A stretch of 47,515 nt of DNA from Thalassoglobus neptunius (GCF_007859735.1 NZ_SIHI01000026.1:1-47515), one strand, 5' to 3'; shown: positions 17,657-27,640, counted from the stretch's first letter. Translations and numbers: made by a program. Notes: generated by a model from the letters alone, not told the origin.

Positions 17657-18370
17657 TCACACGATCAGCTCTTTCATTTCTCGAACTGCCTGTTCGAGCC
17701 CGACGAAGACAGCCCTCGCGATGATGCTGTGACCGATGTTCAATTCACCGACTCCCGGAATCTCAGCGACGGGGACGACATTGCGATACGTGAGCCCGTG
17801 CCCCATGTGGAGTAGCAACCCCGAGTTCAACGCCATTTCCCCGGCCCGATAGAGTTGATCAAGCTCTGCTTTCCGAGCCTTCTGATTCTCAGCATCTGCG
17901 TAGCGACCGGTGTGCAGCTCGACCGCCTCCGCTCCGAGTTCGCGCGACGCTTCAATTTGATGTTCGTCGGGATCAATGAAGAGGCTCACTTCAATTCCGG
18001 CTGATTGAAGTTGATCCACACAACGTTTGACGCGGTCGCGATGTGTGATCACGTCGAGCCCCCCTTCTGTGGTGACCTCTTCGCGTTTTTCCGGGACGAG
18101 AGTGCACTGATCGGGAACAACTTTGAGTGCAATCGCCGTAATCTCTTCTTCCGCAGCCATCTCCAGGTTCAGCTTCACCTGAACGGTCTCTTTGAGAGTG
18201 AAGACATCCCGATCCTGAATGTGACGACGATCTTCACGTAAGTGAACTGTAATTGTATCTGCTCCGGAGAGCTCAGAAATGACCGCACCCCAGACGGGAT
18301 CCGGTTCGTATGTTCGGCGTGCCTGACGAATCGTCGCAATATGGTCGATATTGACACCAAGCTGAGCCAC
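17657..18370 (-). CDS. pdxJ: pyridoxine 5'-phosphate synthase
   Basis: This 237-residue protein is full length for PdxJ. It has [17 protein letters not shown] at the N-terminus, [34 protein letters not shown], and GHGLTYRNV followed by ELNIGHSII. It condenses 1-deoxyxylulose 5-phosphate with 3-amino-1-hydroxyacetone phosphate to pyridoxine 5'-phosphate in the deoxyxylulose-dependent B6 pathway. The start is GTG at 18370, with AAGGAG 7 bases upstream. It follows gcvT by 185 bases on the same strand, which leaves room for its own promoter. Confidence 0.98.
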   Translation of the reverse strand: MAQLGVNIDHIATIRQARRTYEPDPVWGAVISELSGADTITVHLREDRRHIQDRDVFTLKETVQVKLNLEMAAEEEITAIALKVVPDQCTLVPEKREEVTTEGGLDVITHRDRVKRCVDQLQSAGIEVSLFIDPDEHQIEASRELGAEAVELHTGRYADAENQKARKAELDQLYRAGEMALNSGLLLHMGHGLTYRNVVPVAEIPGVGELNIGHSIIARAVFVGLEQAVREMKELIV

Positions 18371-18555
18371 AGTGGTTCTCCTTAAAAAATTGTTCCAAAA
18401 CGCATTCGTCGACGGTCTTCACGCGAAGCAATTCGAGTTTCGAGAAACGATTCATCAGAACACGCCGGGTTTGAAGTTCGCATGTCGACACAAACTCAAC
18501 CCGTCCTCAACACGTCACTGGCATGTTAATGAATCGAAGTCATCACGTTTAACGA

Positions 18556-19641
18556 TTACGATCGCTTATAGAATGGAAGCGCCGCGATTTCCCCAGGTTC
18601 GCGCTTTCCGCGAATATCGACGTCGACCATTGTGCCAGGTGAAGCGTACTTCTGGTCGATGTAACCCATCGCAATCGACTTTTGGAGCGTTGGAGAAAAT
18701 GTTCCGGAGGTCACTTTTCCAACTTCCTCCGAGTCGACAAGCAAAGTCGCCCCTTCACGTGCGATTCGCCGTCCAGACAACACGACTCCAATCCGCTTCG
18801 GCAGCGAGTCAGATGCTTCTGCCTTCTCGCGAATCGCTTCGTGGCCGAGAAAGGAACTTTTCTTGAGTTTGACACCAAACGTCAGCCCCGCTGTGACTGG
18901 ATCAACGGCTTCATCCATTTCGTGTCCATACAGAGGCATTGCCGCTTCAAGTCGCAAGGTATCGCGGCAGCCCAGCCCACACGGCTTCAGCCCATGCTGC
19001 TCTCCCGCTGCAACGCATGCTGCCCAGACGTCGACAGCAGCGTCATTCTCGACAATCACCTCGAAGCCATCTTCTCCGGTGTAACCCGTGCGGCTGACGA
19101 GAGCATCGACACCGTTCACACCGCCTCGTTGAACGGAGTAGTACTTCATCGCGGACAAATCGACATCTGTCAGGGAACTCAAAATCGTCTGAGCTTGCGG
19201 TCCCTGAATCGCTAACATAAACGTACTTTGAGTCCGGTCATCAATCGAAACGTCAAAGCCAGATTTGTGCTTCTCGAACCAGCTCAGAATCTTCTCTCGA
19301 TTCGAAGCGTTCACCACAACGAGAAATTCTGTTTCGAAATTGTAGATCAAGACGTCATCGAGAATTCCTCCCGATTCGTTGCAAACGAGCGAATATCGAA
19401 CCTGACTGGGTTTCATTTGAGCAACATGATTTGTCGCCACATGATCAAGAAACGAAACAGCATCCGCTCCACTCACCCAGATTCGCCCCATATGGGCGAT
19501 GTCAAAGAGCCCACATCCCTTACGGACGGCATCATGTTCTTCGACGATCGACGAATACTGGATGGGCATTGACCACCCCGCGAAGTCGACCATTCGCGCT
19601 CCCGATCCCTGATGCCAGTTCGACAAAGCTGTCTGTAACAT
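18556..19641 (-). CDS. gcvT: glycine cleavage system aminomethyltransferase (T protein)
   Basis: The start at 19641 follows AGGAAGAA and gives 361 residues (MLQTALSNWHQ...). Family signatures include MVDFAGWSMPIQY, FDIAHMGRIWVSG, RTGYTGEDGFEV, GLGCRDTLRLEAAMPLYGHE and GYIDQKYASPGT. GcvT moves the aminomethyl group from H protein to tetrahydrofolate, giving 5,10-methylene-THF and ammonia. The gcvH and gcvP genes are not in this window, so the cleavage system is split. It is divergent from the serine hydrolase gene, 121 bases apart. Confidence 0.97.
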   Translation of the reverse strand: MLQTALSNWHQGSGARMVDFAGWSMPIQYSSIVEEHDAVRKGCGLFDIAHMGRIWVSGADAVSFLDHVATNHVAQMKPSQVRYSLVCNESGGILDDVLIYNFETEFLVVVNASNREKILSWFEKHKSGFDVSIDDRTQSTFMLAIQGPQAQTILSSLTDVDLSAMKYYSVQRGGVNGVDALVSRTGYTGEDGFEVIVENDAAVDVWAACVAAGEQHGLKPCGLGCRDTLRLEAAMPLYGHEMDEAVDPVTAGLTFGVKLKKSSFLGHEAIREKAEASDSLPKRIGVVLSGRRIAREGATLLVDSEEVGKVTSGTFSPTLQKSIAMGYIDQKYASPGTMVDVDIRGKREPGEIAALPFYKRS

Positions 19642-19762
19642 GATTTCTTCCTGATCCAGTCGACTCGATAAAACTTCCACTCAATACAGCGCGCCCATTC
19701 AGAGACGAGCATCTTGCAAACTTCGCGTTCGATTATCCATCGATTATAGAGAATTCTATCAA

Positions 19763-20920
19763 ATGAACTTCACCAACACGCCACTTCTCCAAATCGGCTC
19801 CGAATCCGAGGTCGGACTCAACAAAGATCGCTGGTCCAAAGTCCTTCAGTCTGCACAATCGCTGATTGACGAACAGCACGTTCCCGGACTTGCTTTCCAG
19901 GTCCAGCGAGGCGATTTTTCAACACAAGTTGAATCGTTCGGCCAGACGTTTCTCACAAATCGCGAAACTCCGATCAGTGCAGAAACACCCTTTCTCATCG
20001 CTTCACTCTCTAAGCCGATGGTCGCGATGACCATGTTGATGCTCGTCGAACGCGGCGCGTTGACGTTGAACCATCGAGTCAGCGATCTCGTTCCGGAGTT
20101 TCGAGGAGCCGGCAAGCGTGGCATCACCATCAAGAATGTTCTCACGCACACATCAGGCTTGCTGGACATGCTTCCCAACAATCGGGAGCTGCGATCTTCC
20201 AACTCGTCCATTCTTGAATTCGTGAAAGAAACCGGAAAGTCGGATCTCGCCTTTCCGACCGCGACGAATGCACAGTATCAAAGCATGGGCTTCGCGCTTC
20301 TCGCTCCGGTTGTGGAGAATGTCACAGGAAGACCGCTCCGTGAGTTCATCAGAACAGAACTCTTCGAAAAAATTGGAATGCACAATTCCTGGCTCGGCAT
20401 TCCCGAGTCCGTTCAACTGAAAAAACCGGTTGCGGAAGTCCGTGTCCCTGACGATCAAATCGGAGAAGATCACTGGAACTGGAACAGCAACTACTGGAAA
20501 ACTCTTGGAGCTCCGTGGGGAGGAGTTGTCTCGCCGGTCGAAGACGTCAGTCGGTTTTGCCGTTGGATTCTGGCGGGCGGAAAATCTCCTGATGGACAAC
20601 ATTTATTGAAGCCGGAAACGATTCGACTCGCAACATCCAATCGACTCAGAGACTTCCCGAACATTCCTGACTCCACAATGCGATGCCGTGGCTGGGGATA
20701 CGGTTGGCGGATGAACTGGACAGATCATCGCGGCACATTCACTGATCTCGCGAATGAGCATGTCTTCGGACACTGGGGAGCGACCGGGACACTGATGTGG
20801 ATCGATCCCAACACTCAAACAGCAGTGGTCATTCTCTCTACGCACCCCGCTTCACGATCGGTTTCTCCACTCGTCAACCTCTCCAACCAGATTGTCGCTG
20901 CCTTCGAATCGACGGATTGA
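19763..20920 (+). CDS. beta-lactamase-fold serine hydrolase (class C / esterase type)
   Basis: This 385-residue protein has the three motifs of the penicillin-binding/beta-lactamase fold: S81-L-S-K84 in IASLSKPM, the Tyr-x-Ser motif in AQYQSMGF, and HWGATG in place of KTG. This arrangement is usual in class C-like esterases and D-aminopeptidases, so antibiotic resistance should not be assumed. TLNHRVSDLVPEF and VLTHTSGLLDM are typical connecting motifs. No signal peptide is visible, so a cytoplasmic esterase or amidase is likely. It converges on maf with 44 bases between the stops. Confidence 0.92.
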   Translation: MNFTNTPLLQIGSESEVGLNKDRWSKVLQSAQSLIDEQHVPGLAFQVQRGDFSTQVESFGQTFLTNRETPISAETPFLIASLSKPMVAMTMLMLVERGALTLNHRVSDLVPEFRGAGKRGITIKNVLTHTSGLLDMLPNNRELRSSNSSILEFVKETGKSDLAFPTATNAQYQSMGFALLAPVVENVTGRPLREFIRTELFEKIGMHNSWLGIPESVQLKKPVAEVRVPDDQIGEDHWNWNSNYWKTLGAPWGGVVSPVEDVSRFCRWILAGGKSPDGQHLLKPETIRLATSNRLRDFPNIPDSTMRCRGWGYGWRMNWTDHRGTFTDLANEHVFGHWGATGTLMWIDPNTQTAVVILSTHPASRSVSPLVNLSNQIVAAFESTD

Positions 20921-20964
20921 GAACACAAAACACCCGAAGCAAGATGTTTCAAAATTGGAGGCAG

Positions 20965-21597
20965 TCAATCTGAGTTGATGACGCCGCAATCGCGAAGCGC
21001 ACTCCAAACCCACTCGAGCGGCAAGCCGATCACGTTGGTCAGGCTGCCTTCAACGGATCGAACAAACAGACTCCCGGATGCCTGAATTCCGTATCCGCCC
21101 GCTTTTCCCAGTGGTTCTTCCGTCGAGAGATACCAGTCGAGAAGTTGCGGATCGACCGAATGAAACGTGACGCGACTCGTGACCGTGCCCGTTGTTCGCC
21201 GTCCATCCGGCTGAAGAATGCAGACGGCGGTAATCACTTCGTGGGTCGTTCCCGAGTAGTACTCCAGGAACCACTTTCGAACGGTCTCTCGCCAATTCTC
21301 TCCCTGAGGCTTTCCAAGGACAGCGAAACTACTGTCGGAACATTGCGCGAGGACGATTGTGTCTGCTGTGATCACACCAAGACTTTGATCAAGCTGAATC
21401 TGCTGCGCAACGTCTTCGCACTTCGTCAACGCGATATTAGAAAGCTGATCGAGAATCTCTTCCCGATTCTTGATCCCCTCAAATCCCGCCTCTTCATTGT
21501 CGAGCGGAGGACGAATCGCGATCAAATCCGGAGGGACGATCTGACGTAAGAGCGTTCGCCGCTGAGGGGATTGTGACCCAAGATAAAGATGACTCAT
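20965..21597 (-). CDS. Maf-family nucleotide pyrophosphatase
   Basis: This 210-residue protein has the Maf motifs SQSPQRR (8-14), catalytic Asp79 in ITADT, and LGKPQ. Maf proteins hydrolyse non-canonical or ordinary nucleoside triphosphates to the monophosphate, mainly dTTP/UTP or modified m7GTP, and have been linked to division arrest. Sequence alone does not settle the substrate class. It begins 23 bases after the stop of the PP2C gene on the same strand, so the two are probably co-transcribed. Confidence 0.92.
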   Translation of the reverse strand: MSHLYLGSQSPQRRTLLRQIVPPDLIAIRPPLDNEEAGFEGIKNREEILDQLSNIALTKCEDVAQQIQLDQSLGVITADTIVLAQCSDSSFAVLGKPQGENWRETVRKWFLEYYSGTTHEVITAVCILQPDGRRTTGTVTSRVTFHSVDPQLLDWYLSTEEPLGKAGGYGIQASGSLFVRSVEGSLTNVIGLPLEWVWSALRDCGVINSD

Positions 21598-21620
21598 GCG
21601 AACTGCGCGGCCGTTCGTTT

Positions 21621-22376
21621 CTAATTCTGCACGTAAAGAACGATGCAGGTGATGTTGTCTTTCGATCCCCCATCCTGCGCCGCTTTCACCAGCGAGTCCG
21701 ATGCAGCCTGAGGATCGTCGTTGGCCACGAGAATTTCTTGCATCAGCTCATCGCTGACTCCGTCAGAAACTCCGTCGGTGCACAGCAAATAACGATCACC
21801 CGATTGAGGAGCGATACGCACGGCGTCGCTTCCCTTGGCTCCATCCTTCGATCCCAAATAGCGATAGAGAACATTTTTGTATCGATGTGTCTCCGCATCG
21901 GCCGGACTGATGGTCCCAGCTTTCACCAGTGCTTGAGTGAGCGAGTGATCCTCAGTCAATTGCCGGAACTCATCCCCACGCAATAGATAGGTGCGGCTGT
22001 CCCCGACGCCTCCAATATAGAATGCGTCATTGGCACGGACGATGAAGGTAATCGTCGTCCCCATACTTCGAAACTTCGGCTCGATCTCACCGAGTGCCAT
22101 AATCTCGGAATTCGCATATTCAATCGCCTGATCAATCCGTTCAACGACCACTTCATCCGTCGTTGTGGCGTCCCAGTCGAAGGTTTGGTCGAGCCGCTTC
22201 GAGATCAATTCGACAGCCAGTTCACTGGCTTTCTCCCCTGCACTCTGGCCACCCATACCGTCAGCGATCAGGAAATAATGCCCATCGGAATGAATGAAGA
22301 GGCGATCTTCATTATTCTCACGAAAATTTCCAGTGATCGAAACCGAGCCCCAAGTGAGCTCGGAGGAATCTGTCAT
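21621..22376 (-). CDS. PP2C-type Ser/Thr protein phosphatase
   Basis: The start at 22376 follows AAGGTGAG and gives 251 residues. Metal-binding motifs are present: GNFRENNEDR near the N-terminus, IADGMGG (Asp39, Gly40), GVGDSRTYLLR, LLCTDGVSD, and DNITCIVL at the end. This is a compact, soluble, Mn/Mg-dependent PP2C like the PrpC/Stp phosphatases that reverse bacterial Ser/Thr kinases. No kinase is beside it; the window's kinase is 20 kb away at 41608. It is co-directional with maf. Confidence 0.95.
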   Translation of the reverse strand: MTDSSELTWGSVSITGNFRENNEDRLFIHSDGHYFLIADGMGGQSAGEKASELAVELISKRLDQTFDWDATTTDEVVVERIDQAIEYANSEIMALGEIEPKFRSMGTTITFIVRANDAFYIGGVGDSRTYLLRGDEFRQLTEDHSLTQALVKAGTISPADAETHRYKNVLYRYLGSKDGAKGSDAVRIAPQSGDRYLLCTDGVSDGVSDELMQEILVANDDPQAASDSLVKAAQDGGSKDNITCIVLYVQN

Positions 22377-22545
22377 GGACTCACCTTGAAAATGTCGCTG
22401 TGTTGCCCAAACTTTCAATTGTAACCGTCGAGGTGGAAACCACAACACAACAGTATTTTCCAGATCGTCGGAGTCAGTTCAATACCGGACCCGGATTTCT
22501 ATTCAGGTCGTCACCTGTTTTCACAAGCGGAACGGAGTACACACA

Positions 22546-23355
22546 ATGGTACCCTCACTCAAACGGATTGATGGACGACTTGTCAACATCGTTGATCAAG
22601 GAACCGGACCGGCCATCCTTTTCGTTCACGGTTTTCCACTCGATCATTCAATGTGGAAGCACCAGATCGACAGCCTCTCCGATCAATTTCGAGTCATCGC
22701 GCCCGACCTGAGAGGATTCGGAACCACCGAAAGCGACGACAAGCTGACGACCATGCGGCAGTTCGCAGACGATCTGGCTGCCATCATTGAAGCGACGGAT
22801 GGCATTTCCAAAGTGACTCTCTGCGGCCTCTCAATGGGAGGATACATTGCCTGGGAGTTTCTGCAAAACCATTCCGGTCTCGTCGAACGTCTCATTCTGT
22901 GTGACACCAAAGCGTCCGCAGATTCTCCCGAAGCCCGGCAGACACGGCTCGACAATGCCGCCCGCGTTCTTCAAGAAGGACACGCGTTCATCGCAGAGGG
23001 AATGATGGAAAAACTCTTCTCCCGAAAAACACTCTCGGACAACACTGAGATTGTTGAAGAGACGAAACAGGTCATCCTCAACTCTTCCCCCACTGCAATC
23101 GCAGCTGCGCTCCACGGAATGGCTCAACGTTCGGACATGACTTCAATTCTTTCCGGAATCGAGATTCCTACGCTCGTCATCGTCGGGGAAGAAGACGGCA
23201 TCACGACGAGGGAGGAAATGGAACAAATGGCCCGATCAATTCCGAGTGCCACGTTCTGTCCAATCCCCGATGCAGGACACATGGCCCCGCTCGAACAACC
23301 TGAACTCGTAACAAATGCCATTCGCGAGTTTCTCACAAAACATCCGATCAGCTAA
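22546..23355 (+). CDS. alpha/beta-fold hydrolase
   Basis: This 269-residue protein has the oxyanion motif LFVHGFPLDHSMW, nucleophile Ser96 in CGLSMGGY, acid Asp in VGEEDGIT, and His in PDAGHMAPLE. The layout is typical of small soluble esterases and 3-oxoadipate enol-lactonase-like hydrolases; the cap region is helical. No signal peptide is seen. The substrate is unknown. It is divergent from the PP2C gene across 169 bases. The 66 bases after it separate it from the converging dehydrogenase gene. Confidence 0.9.
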   Translation: MVPSLKRIDGRLVNIVDQGTGPAILFVHGFPLDHSMWKHQIDSLSDQFRVIAPDLRGFGTTESDDKLTTMRQFADDLAAIIEATDGISKVTLCGLSMGGYIAWEFLQNHSGLVERLILCDTKASADSPEARQTRLDNAARVLQEGHAFIAEGMMEKLFSRKTLSDNTEIVEETKQVILNSSPTAIAAALHGMAQRSDMTSILSGIEIPTLVIVGEEDGITTREEMEQMARSIPSATFCPIPDAGHMAPLEQPELVTNAIREFLTKHPIS

Positions 23356-23421
23356 GGCTCGATTCGAACCAGGCGTCATGAATCCATACAAGCGATCAAG
23401 CCTCGCGACGACTGCTCGCAA

Positions 23422-24996
23422 TCACTGGTCGCGAGTGATCGCCTTAGGAATCCGATTGAGCGTGTAGTACGCATCCGGATGAAGGAGCGGTGCTCCGTCG
23501 GCGGAGCGAACCCCTCTCGCGGTGAGTTCATGCACGAAGAGTTCACGCATCCCCTTAACGGTCAGCTTCACAGACAAGCGGTCTTCGGAAACATCAGCTG
23601 AGGTGATTGTCAGTTCGCGGTTTTGAATTTCTTCGCTTCCATAGGATGCTTGATAGAGATACGTATAGCTGTTCATCGCGTATGAACTCACATCGGCTGC
23701 GGTCTCGGGATCGACTTCTTTTGTGAAGGTCAATCGAAAGCCATCGTTCAGTGCCGACATTTCCTGAATCTCAAAAGGAACACGCCCTGACCACATAACA
23801 CGTTGCAATCCATAAGACGCTGTCCCCAAGCTGCTCCATCCTCGATTGCTGAGACCAGCAAAGAGGCTTCCATCCGAGGCTTGTTGTAACCGCAACACAG
23901 CTGAGGCCATTCCATCTCGAAACGGAAAACAGGCTCCCTGATATTCCCCATCGACCTTTTCAAGAAAGACACGATGGATGCTGGCGAGCGTGAATTCCCC
24001 AACAAACAATTGCCCGCTGAACGGACCGAATTTTCCGCCGCTTGAATCGAGGACAATGTCCGTCACCGACTGGCCGACTTTCTTGTACGGAAACCAAACC
24101 GCCGGAGGAACCATCTGAGAGAAGTTCTTGAGTGCCGTTGGAAATGGGACTCCATTCGGGACCGATTCGATTCCGTGAATCGGAGAGTCGGGCTCACTCA
24201 TCGATGCGAGTGCCTCGGGATGATGAAAGAAGGCCCCCTTACGCATGTGATGCAACGAATTTGTCGCGACCCAGTTTCCCTGCTGATCGGTGTAGAACAT
24301 GTCACCGTCGGCGTTGCTCCCAATTCCACTCGGAGAACGCATCCCGGCACAAATGGGAATCAGTTTTCGATTGTCGAGATCGACTTGCATTCCCCAGCCG
24401 CGCCATCGTGCCTGTCGATACCCGAGCGTGGGGTCCTGAATGGTTCTCGAGAGTTGGTCTCCTTTCAGCCCGAGACCAATATTCAGCGTCAACCAGATGT
24501 TGCCCTGTCCGTCGAGTTCCGGCCCGTAAGCATATTCGTGGTAGTGTCCCGTCAGCCCCCATCCTGTCGCAGCGGTTTCGTAATCGTCGGCGATCCCGTC
24601 ACCATCACGGTCACGGACCCGCGTCAGTTCACTCCGTTGAACGGTGTAAAAACTGTCATCATGCCAGAGGAGCCCCAACGGTTCGTGAAGGCCGCTGGCA
24701 AACTTGTGGTAAGTCACATTGTCCGGGGGAACGTCACTGACACCGTCCAGAATCCAGATTTCCCCTTTGCGAATCGCGACGGCGAGCCGACCATCCGGAA
24801 GCTGCGTCATCCCACTCACTTCCAGCGGCAACCCGTCAGGAGCCGGCTTCCAGTTCTTCGACCGGGACTCCGTTCGCGATTCCGGAGTAAAGATCGACAC
24901 GATGGGATAATAGTCGTCAACATCTTCAGCGATGACTGACTTCTCGAACAAGCCAGCAAGGACAATGACGACCAGCAGAACTCTCCACAGAAACAT
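23422..24996 (-). CDS. secreted PVC-type dehydrogenase-like beta-propeller
   Basis: This 524-residue protein has a signal peptide (MFLWRVLLVVIVLAGLF..., cleavage near VIA/E). A six-bladed propeller of the sorbosone/glucose dehydrogenase type follows, with motifs SGMTQLPDGRLAVAIRKGEIW, RDRDGDGIADDYE (a Ca-binding-like DxDxDG loop) and SPSGIGSNADGDMFYTDQQGNW. The last 110 residues form a separate beta domain. Planctomycetes carry many such proteins, usually paired with c-type cytochromes. The start codon shares one base with the stop of the upstream cytochrome gene (TAATG), so the two are translationally coupled. Cofactor and substrate are not known. Confidence 0.85.
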   Translation of the reverse strand: MFLWRVLLVVIVLAGLFEKSVIAEDVDDYYPIVSIFTPESRTESRSKNWKPAPDGLPLEVSGMTQLPDGRLAVAIRKGEIWILDGVSDVPPDNVTYHKFASGLHEPLGLLWHDDSFYTVQRSELTRVRDRDGDGIADDYETAATGWGLTGHYHEYAYGPELDGQGNIWLTLNIGLGLKGDQLSRTIQDPTLGYRQARWRGWGMQVDLDNRKLIPICAGMRSPSGIGSNADGDMFYTDQQGNWVATNSLHHMRKGAFFHHPEALASMSEPDSPIHGIESVPNGVPFPTALKNFSQMVPPAVWFPYKKVGQSVTDIVLDSSGGKFGPFSGQLFVGEFTLASIHRVFLEKVDGEYQGACFPFRDGMASAVLRLQQASDGSLFAGLSNRGWSSLGTASYGLQRVMWSGRVPFEIQEMSALNDGFRLTFTKEVDPETAADVSSYAMNSYTYLYQASYGSEEIQNRELTITSADVSEDRLSVKLTVKGMRELFVHELTARGVRSADGAPLLHPDAYYTLNRIPKAITRDQ

Positions 24997-27494
24997 TACC
25001 AGTGATACTCCAGTTCGATAGAAAGTTGGTTTCCGATTGGCCAGGTGAGAACATTTCGCTCTTCTGAACTGTGGCCATCCGCTTGCCCCTTGAAGATGAC
25101 TGTTAATCCGTCGCTGTTTGAGTACTGAAGTGGATTTTCAGTCGAAGGCTTCAACTCTGGCCCAAGAACGATTCCGAATTCGTCGTTCAAGCCATCGTCA
25201 ACATTTCGCGGTTTGACTTGAATCACCTGCTTCAACTCGTTTTGTGCGGTTGGCTCAAATCTCTGCTCGACCACGAAGCCTCCCAATTCAGAGCGAAACG
25301 TCGGAACTCCTTTCTCGTCGAGTCGATATCCGAGGAATCTCTGTTTGGACTCAATCTCAACCCGTTCATCGCCCCGATCGGAGCCCTTTCGAACGAAGAC
25401 ATTCGAAACGGCATCGGACAAGTTGAGGCGATCTTGACCGAGGGGGACTGCAGGAGGAGTGAACCGATCGAACCACGTTCCATGGGCGTCCAGAAATCGA
25501 CCTCTCCAGATTTCCGAGAGCACCACATTTTCGGCATCAAACGCAAGATGCACATTCTCAGGAAATCCGACAGCAATGGCATGTGTTCCGGCACTCTCCA
25601 TGAAAGTCCGAAGAATCACGGGACGATCTTCCGGGAACAGTTCAAAATCCTGCTGTCTGGCGACGACAATTTTCTCCGGTAAACCTGCCTGGTCAACATT
25701 TCCGAGATACGCCCAGAGCGCAGCGATTTGATTCTCAACATCTCCTTGCAGGATGTCCTGATTCGAACTGACCCCATTCGGGAAGAACGACGGCATTCGA
25801 GTCCGCTTCTTAAGAGCGATCGGGTTCAGAATGAACTTGTCGAACCAGTCTCGATGCACACGGTCAGTGACACTCGCAAGATCGACTCCAACGACACTCG
25901 GAAGGCTCTCCGATTGAAGTGGATGACATTGAACGCATCCCGTGTTGAAGAGTTTCCGACCTGCGGACTGAAGTTGCTTCGCTGTGAATTCCGGCTTGTC
26001 AGTTCCCTTCTCTGGGCTGTTCTCTGATTGTGCAAGTTCGTCTTCCGACGCGAGCATTTTCGGCAAAGACGCGCACGCTTCTGACTGAAACCGTGGCATC
26101 TGAATCGTGAGATACGGCCGTACCGAATTCTCACCGTTCAGAACACTTTCAATCCATTTGGTTTTGAGCTTCGCTCCGACATGAGTCAACGGAGGCGGAA
26201 GCTTTCCTTCATCCCCGATGTCCACATTTCCAACTGTCTCAAAGAACCCGCGGCGACTCGGCCCCATTCCGCCCAGTTCGTTTCTTTCGTGACAAGCAAA
26301 ACAATTCAACTGAAGCATGGCCCAATCCGCTTCCGTCAGTGTGTCGGATAGCGCATCTTGACTTTCTTTCTCTGATTGAATTCCGTCTCGCAACGCATTG
26401 ACCTGTCGATCGCTGAGCGGAAAGAAGACTTCATTGGACTTCGGAGAGTTGAGACAACTCTCGTTCGCGTTGAAATCGAGTTCGGTCAATGCCGGCCCCA
26501 GTCGTGGCTCAATGACTTCTTTGACGTGATGACAATTGGCACACCCAAACTGTGCGAAGTGTTCGCGTCCCTGTTCGATTTGAGCTTGCAGCTTCTCGTC
26601 TTCAAGTTCGACCGATTCGACCTCCGGGAGTGATTTCATCCGGATCTCTCGCGGTTGATCCCCGAGGAGATACGCAGCGACGTCGGCTGCCTCAGTTGCT
26701 TTGAGATCGAATGACGGCATCCGGCCAGATGGACGTACCTTCAGCGTGTCCATCAAGAAGTAAGTCAGAGACTGGTGCGAGTACTTATCGTCGAGCTTCC
26801 CGAACGGAACGGAATTCACCGTCTGCGCAAGATGACTTAAGCCGAGTTCTTCGATCTCTTCGGACGTCAGTCCTTCGATCAGCTTCAGCAGAGACTGATC
26901 CTGACCAGATGCGCTTTGTCCCTCGGTGTATTCCGGATCCGGCTCATGACACGCCACACAACCAATTGTATGAAAGAGTTTCTGGCCGACATCCGATTGA
27001 CCTTTGATCCAGAACTCATGGGGAACGGGATTGGCTCCGGTCGCTTTGATTTCAGCGAATGGTTCGGTCTGAGTTTTCAGAAATGCGACGATTGACTCGA
27101 CGACATTGCCTCTCTCGTCAGTCTGCAATCCATGCAAAACGTCCGGCATCGTTGTGCCCGGTTTCACATCGTGCGGCGCAGCGAGAAACCTTTTCAGCCA
27201 CTCAACCTGCACGCGACTTCCGACGGCTTTCAAGTCGGGGCCACGCTTGGGAGCGGTGTCGTTTTCCGTGCTAAGATGGCAGGCGGTGCAACTCAACTCG
27301 GTGAGAAGCAATTTCCCAGCTGCCTCGTTCGGAAGTCGTCTCGATTCCGCAAAGCGATCGAAACCTGCCACAAATGGTTCGATATTCTCAGCGACTGCCG
27401 ATTCCACCGAACTCCACTGAATGCACAACCCGAAGAAGAAGAATTGTGCAGCCGTCGCGACTCGATTCATCCCGCCATTCCACTGTCTGCGCAT
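24996..27494 (-). CDS. secreted penta-haem cytochrome c-like protein
   Basis: This 832-residue protein has a signal peptide and five CxxCH haem sites: CTACH at 69, CVACH at 179, CANCH at 318, CFACH at 398 and CVQCH at 520. The cytochrome modules are followed by about 230 residues without haem, probably a beta domain. Met ligands such as GTTMPDV, GRMPSF and RTRMPSF follow several sites, as in class I c-type domains. It likely passes electrons from the coupled dehydrogenase-like protein at 23422 to the respiratory chain, in the periplasm. An alternative start at 27470 would give a cleaner signal peptide (MNRVATAAQFFFF...). Confidence 0.88.
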   Translation of the reverse strand: MRRQWNGGMNRVATAAQFFFFGLCIQWSSVESAVAENIEPFVAGFDRFAESRRLPNEAAGKLLLTELSCTACHLSTENDTAPKRGPDLKAVGSRVQVEWLKRFLAAPHDVKPGTTMPDVLHGLQTDERGNVVESIVAFLKTQTEPFAEIKATGANPVPHEFWIKGQSDVGQKLFHTIGCVACHEPDPEYTEGQSASGQDQSLLKLIEGLTSEEIEELGLSHLAQTVNSVPFGKLDDKYSHQSLTYFLMDTLKVRPSGRMPSFDLKATEAADVAAYLLGDQPREIRMKSLPEVESVELEDEKLQAQIEQGREHFAQFGCANCHHVKEVIEPRLGPALTELDFNANESCLNSPKSNEVFFPLSDRQVNALRDGIQSEKESQDALSDTLTEADWAMLQLNCFACHERNELGGMGPSRRGFFETVGNVDIGDEGKLPPPLTHVGAKLKTKWIESVLNGENSVRPYLTIQMPRFQSEACASLPKMLASEDELAQSENSPEKGTDKPEFTAKQLQSAGRKLFNTGCVQCHPLQSESLPSVVGVDLASVTDRVHRDWFDKFILNPIALKKRTRMPSFFPNGVSSNQDILQGDVENQIAALWAYLGNVDQAGLPEKIVVARQQDFELFPEDRPVILRTFMESAGTHAIAVGFPENVHLAFDAENVVLSEIWRGRFLDAHGTWFDRFTPPAVPLGQDRLNLSDAVSNVFVRKGSDRGDERVEIESKQRFLGYRLDEKGVPTFRSELGGFVVEQRFEPTAQNELKQVIQVKPRNVDDGLNDEFGIVLGPELKPSTENPLQYSNSDGLTVIFKGQADGHSSEERNVLTWPIGNQLSIELEYHW

Positions 27495-27600
27495 TCACCA
27501 GTTGCCTGTCTCACGTTCGTTCGCTCGCCTGCGATCACTCGCTTGGCGTTTGACTTTTAAGGATGAGGGCAGGTCATCACGATCACTTGATCGCCTCGCG

Positions 27601-27640
27601 AAAATGAGAGGGCTCATTCCATTTGAGCCAGACTCATTTT
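27601..27640. promoter_or_regulatory. nested inverted repeat upstream of the cytochrome gene
   Basis: AAAATGAG (27601-27608) pairs with CTCATTTT (27633-27640). Inside it GGCTCA (27611-27616) pairs with TGAGCC (27624-27629) across a 7-base loop. The resulting hairpin of two stems lies about 107 bases before the cytochrome start, in its 5' flank. It could be a leader structure, an operator or a terminator for transcription from further upstream. The rest of 27495-27757 shows nothing specific. Confidence 0.55.

Noticed and set aside
24175-24939. Long plus-strand frame (254 codons) in the propeller dehydrogenase
   Set aside because: It is antisense to a clear signal-peptide-bearing dehydrogenase and has no start signal or family features.
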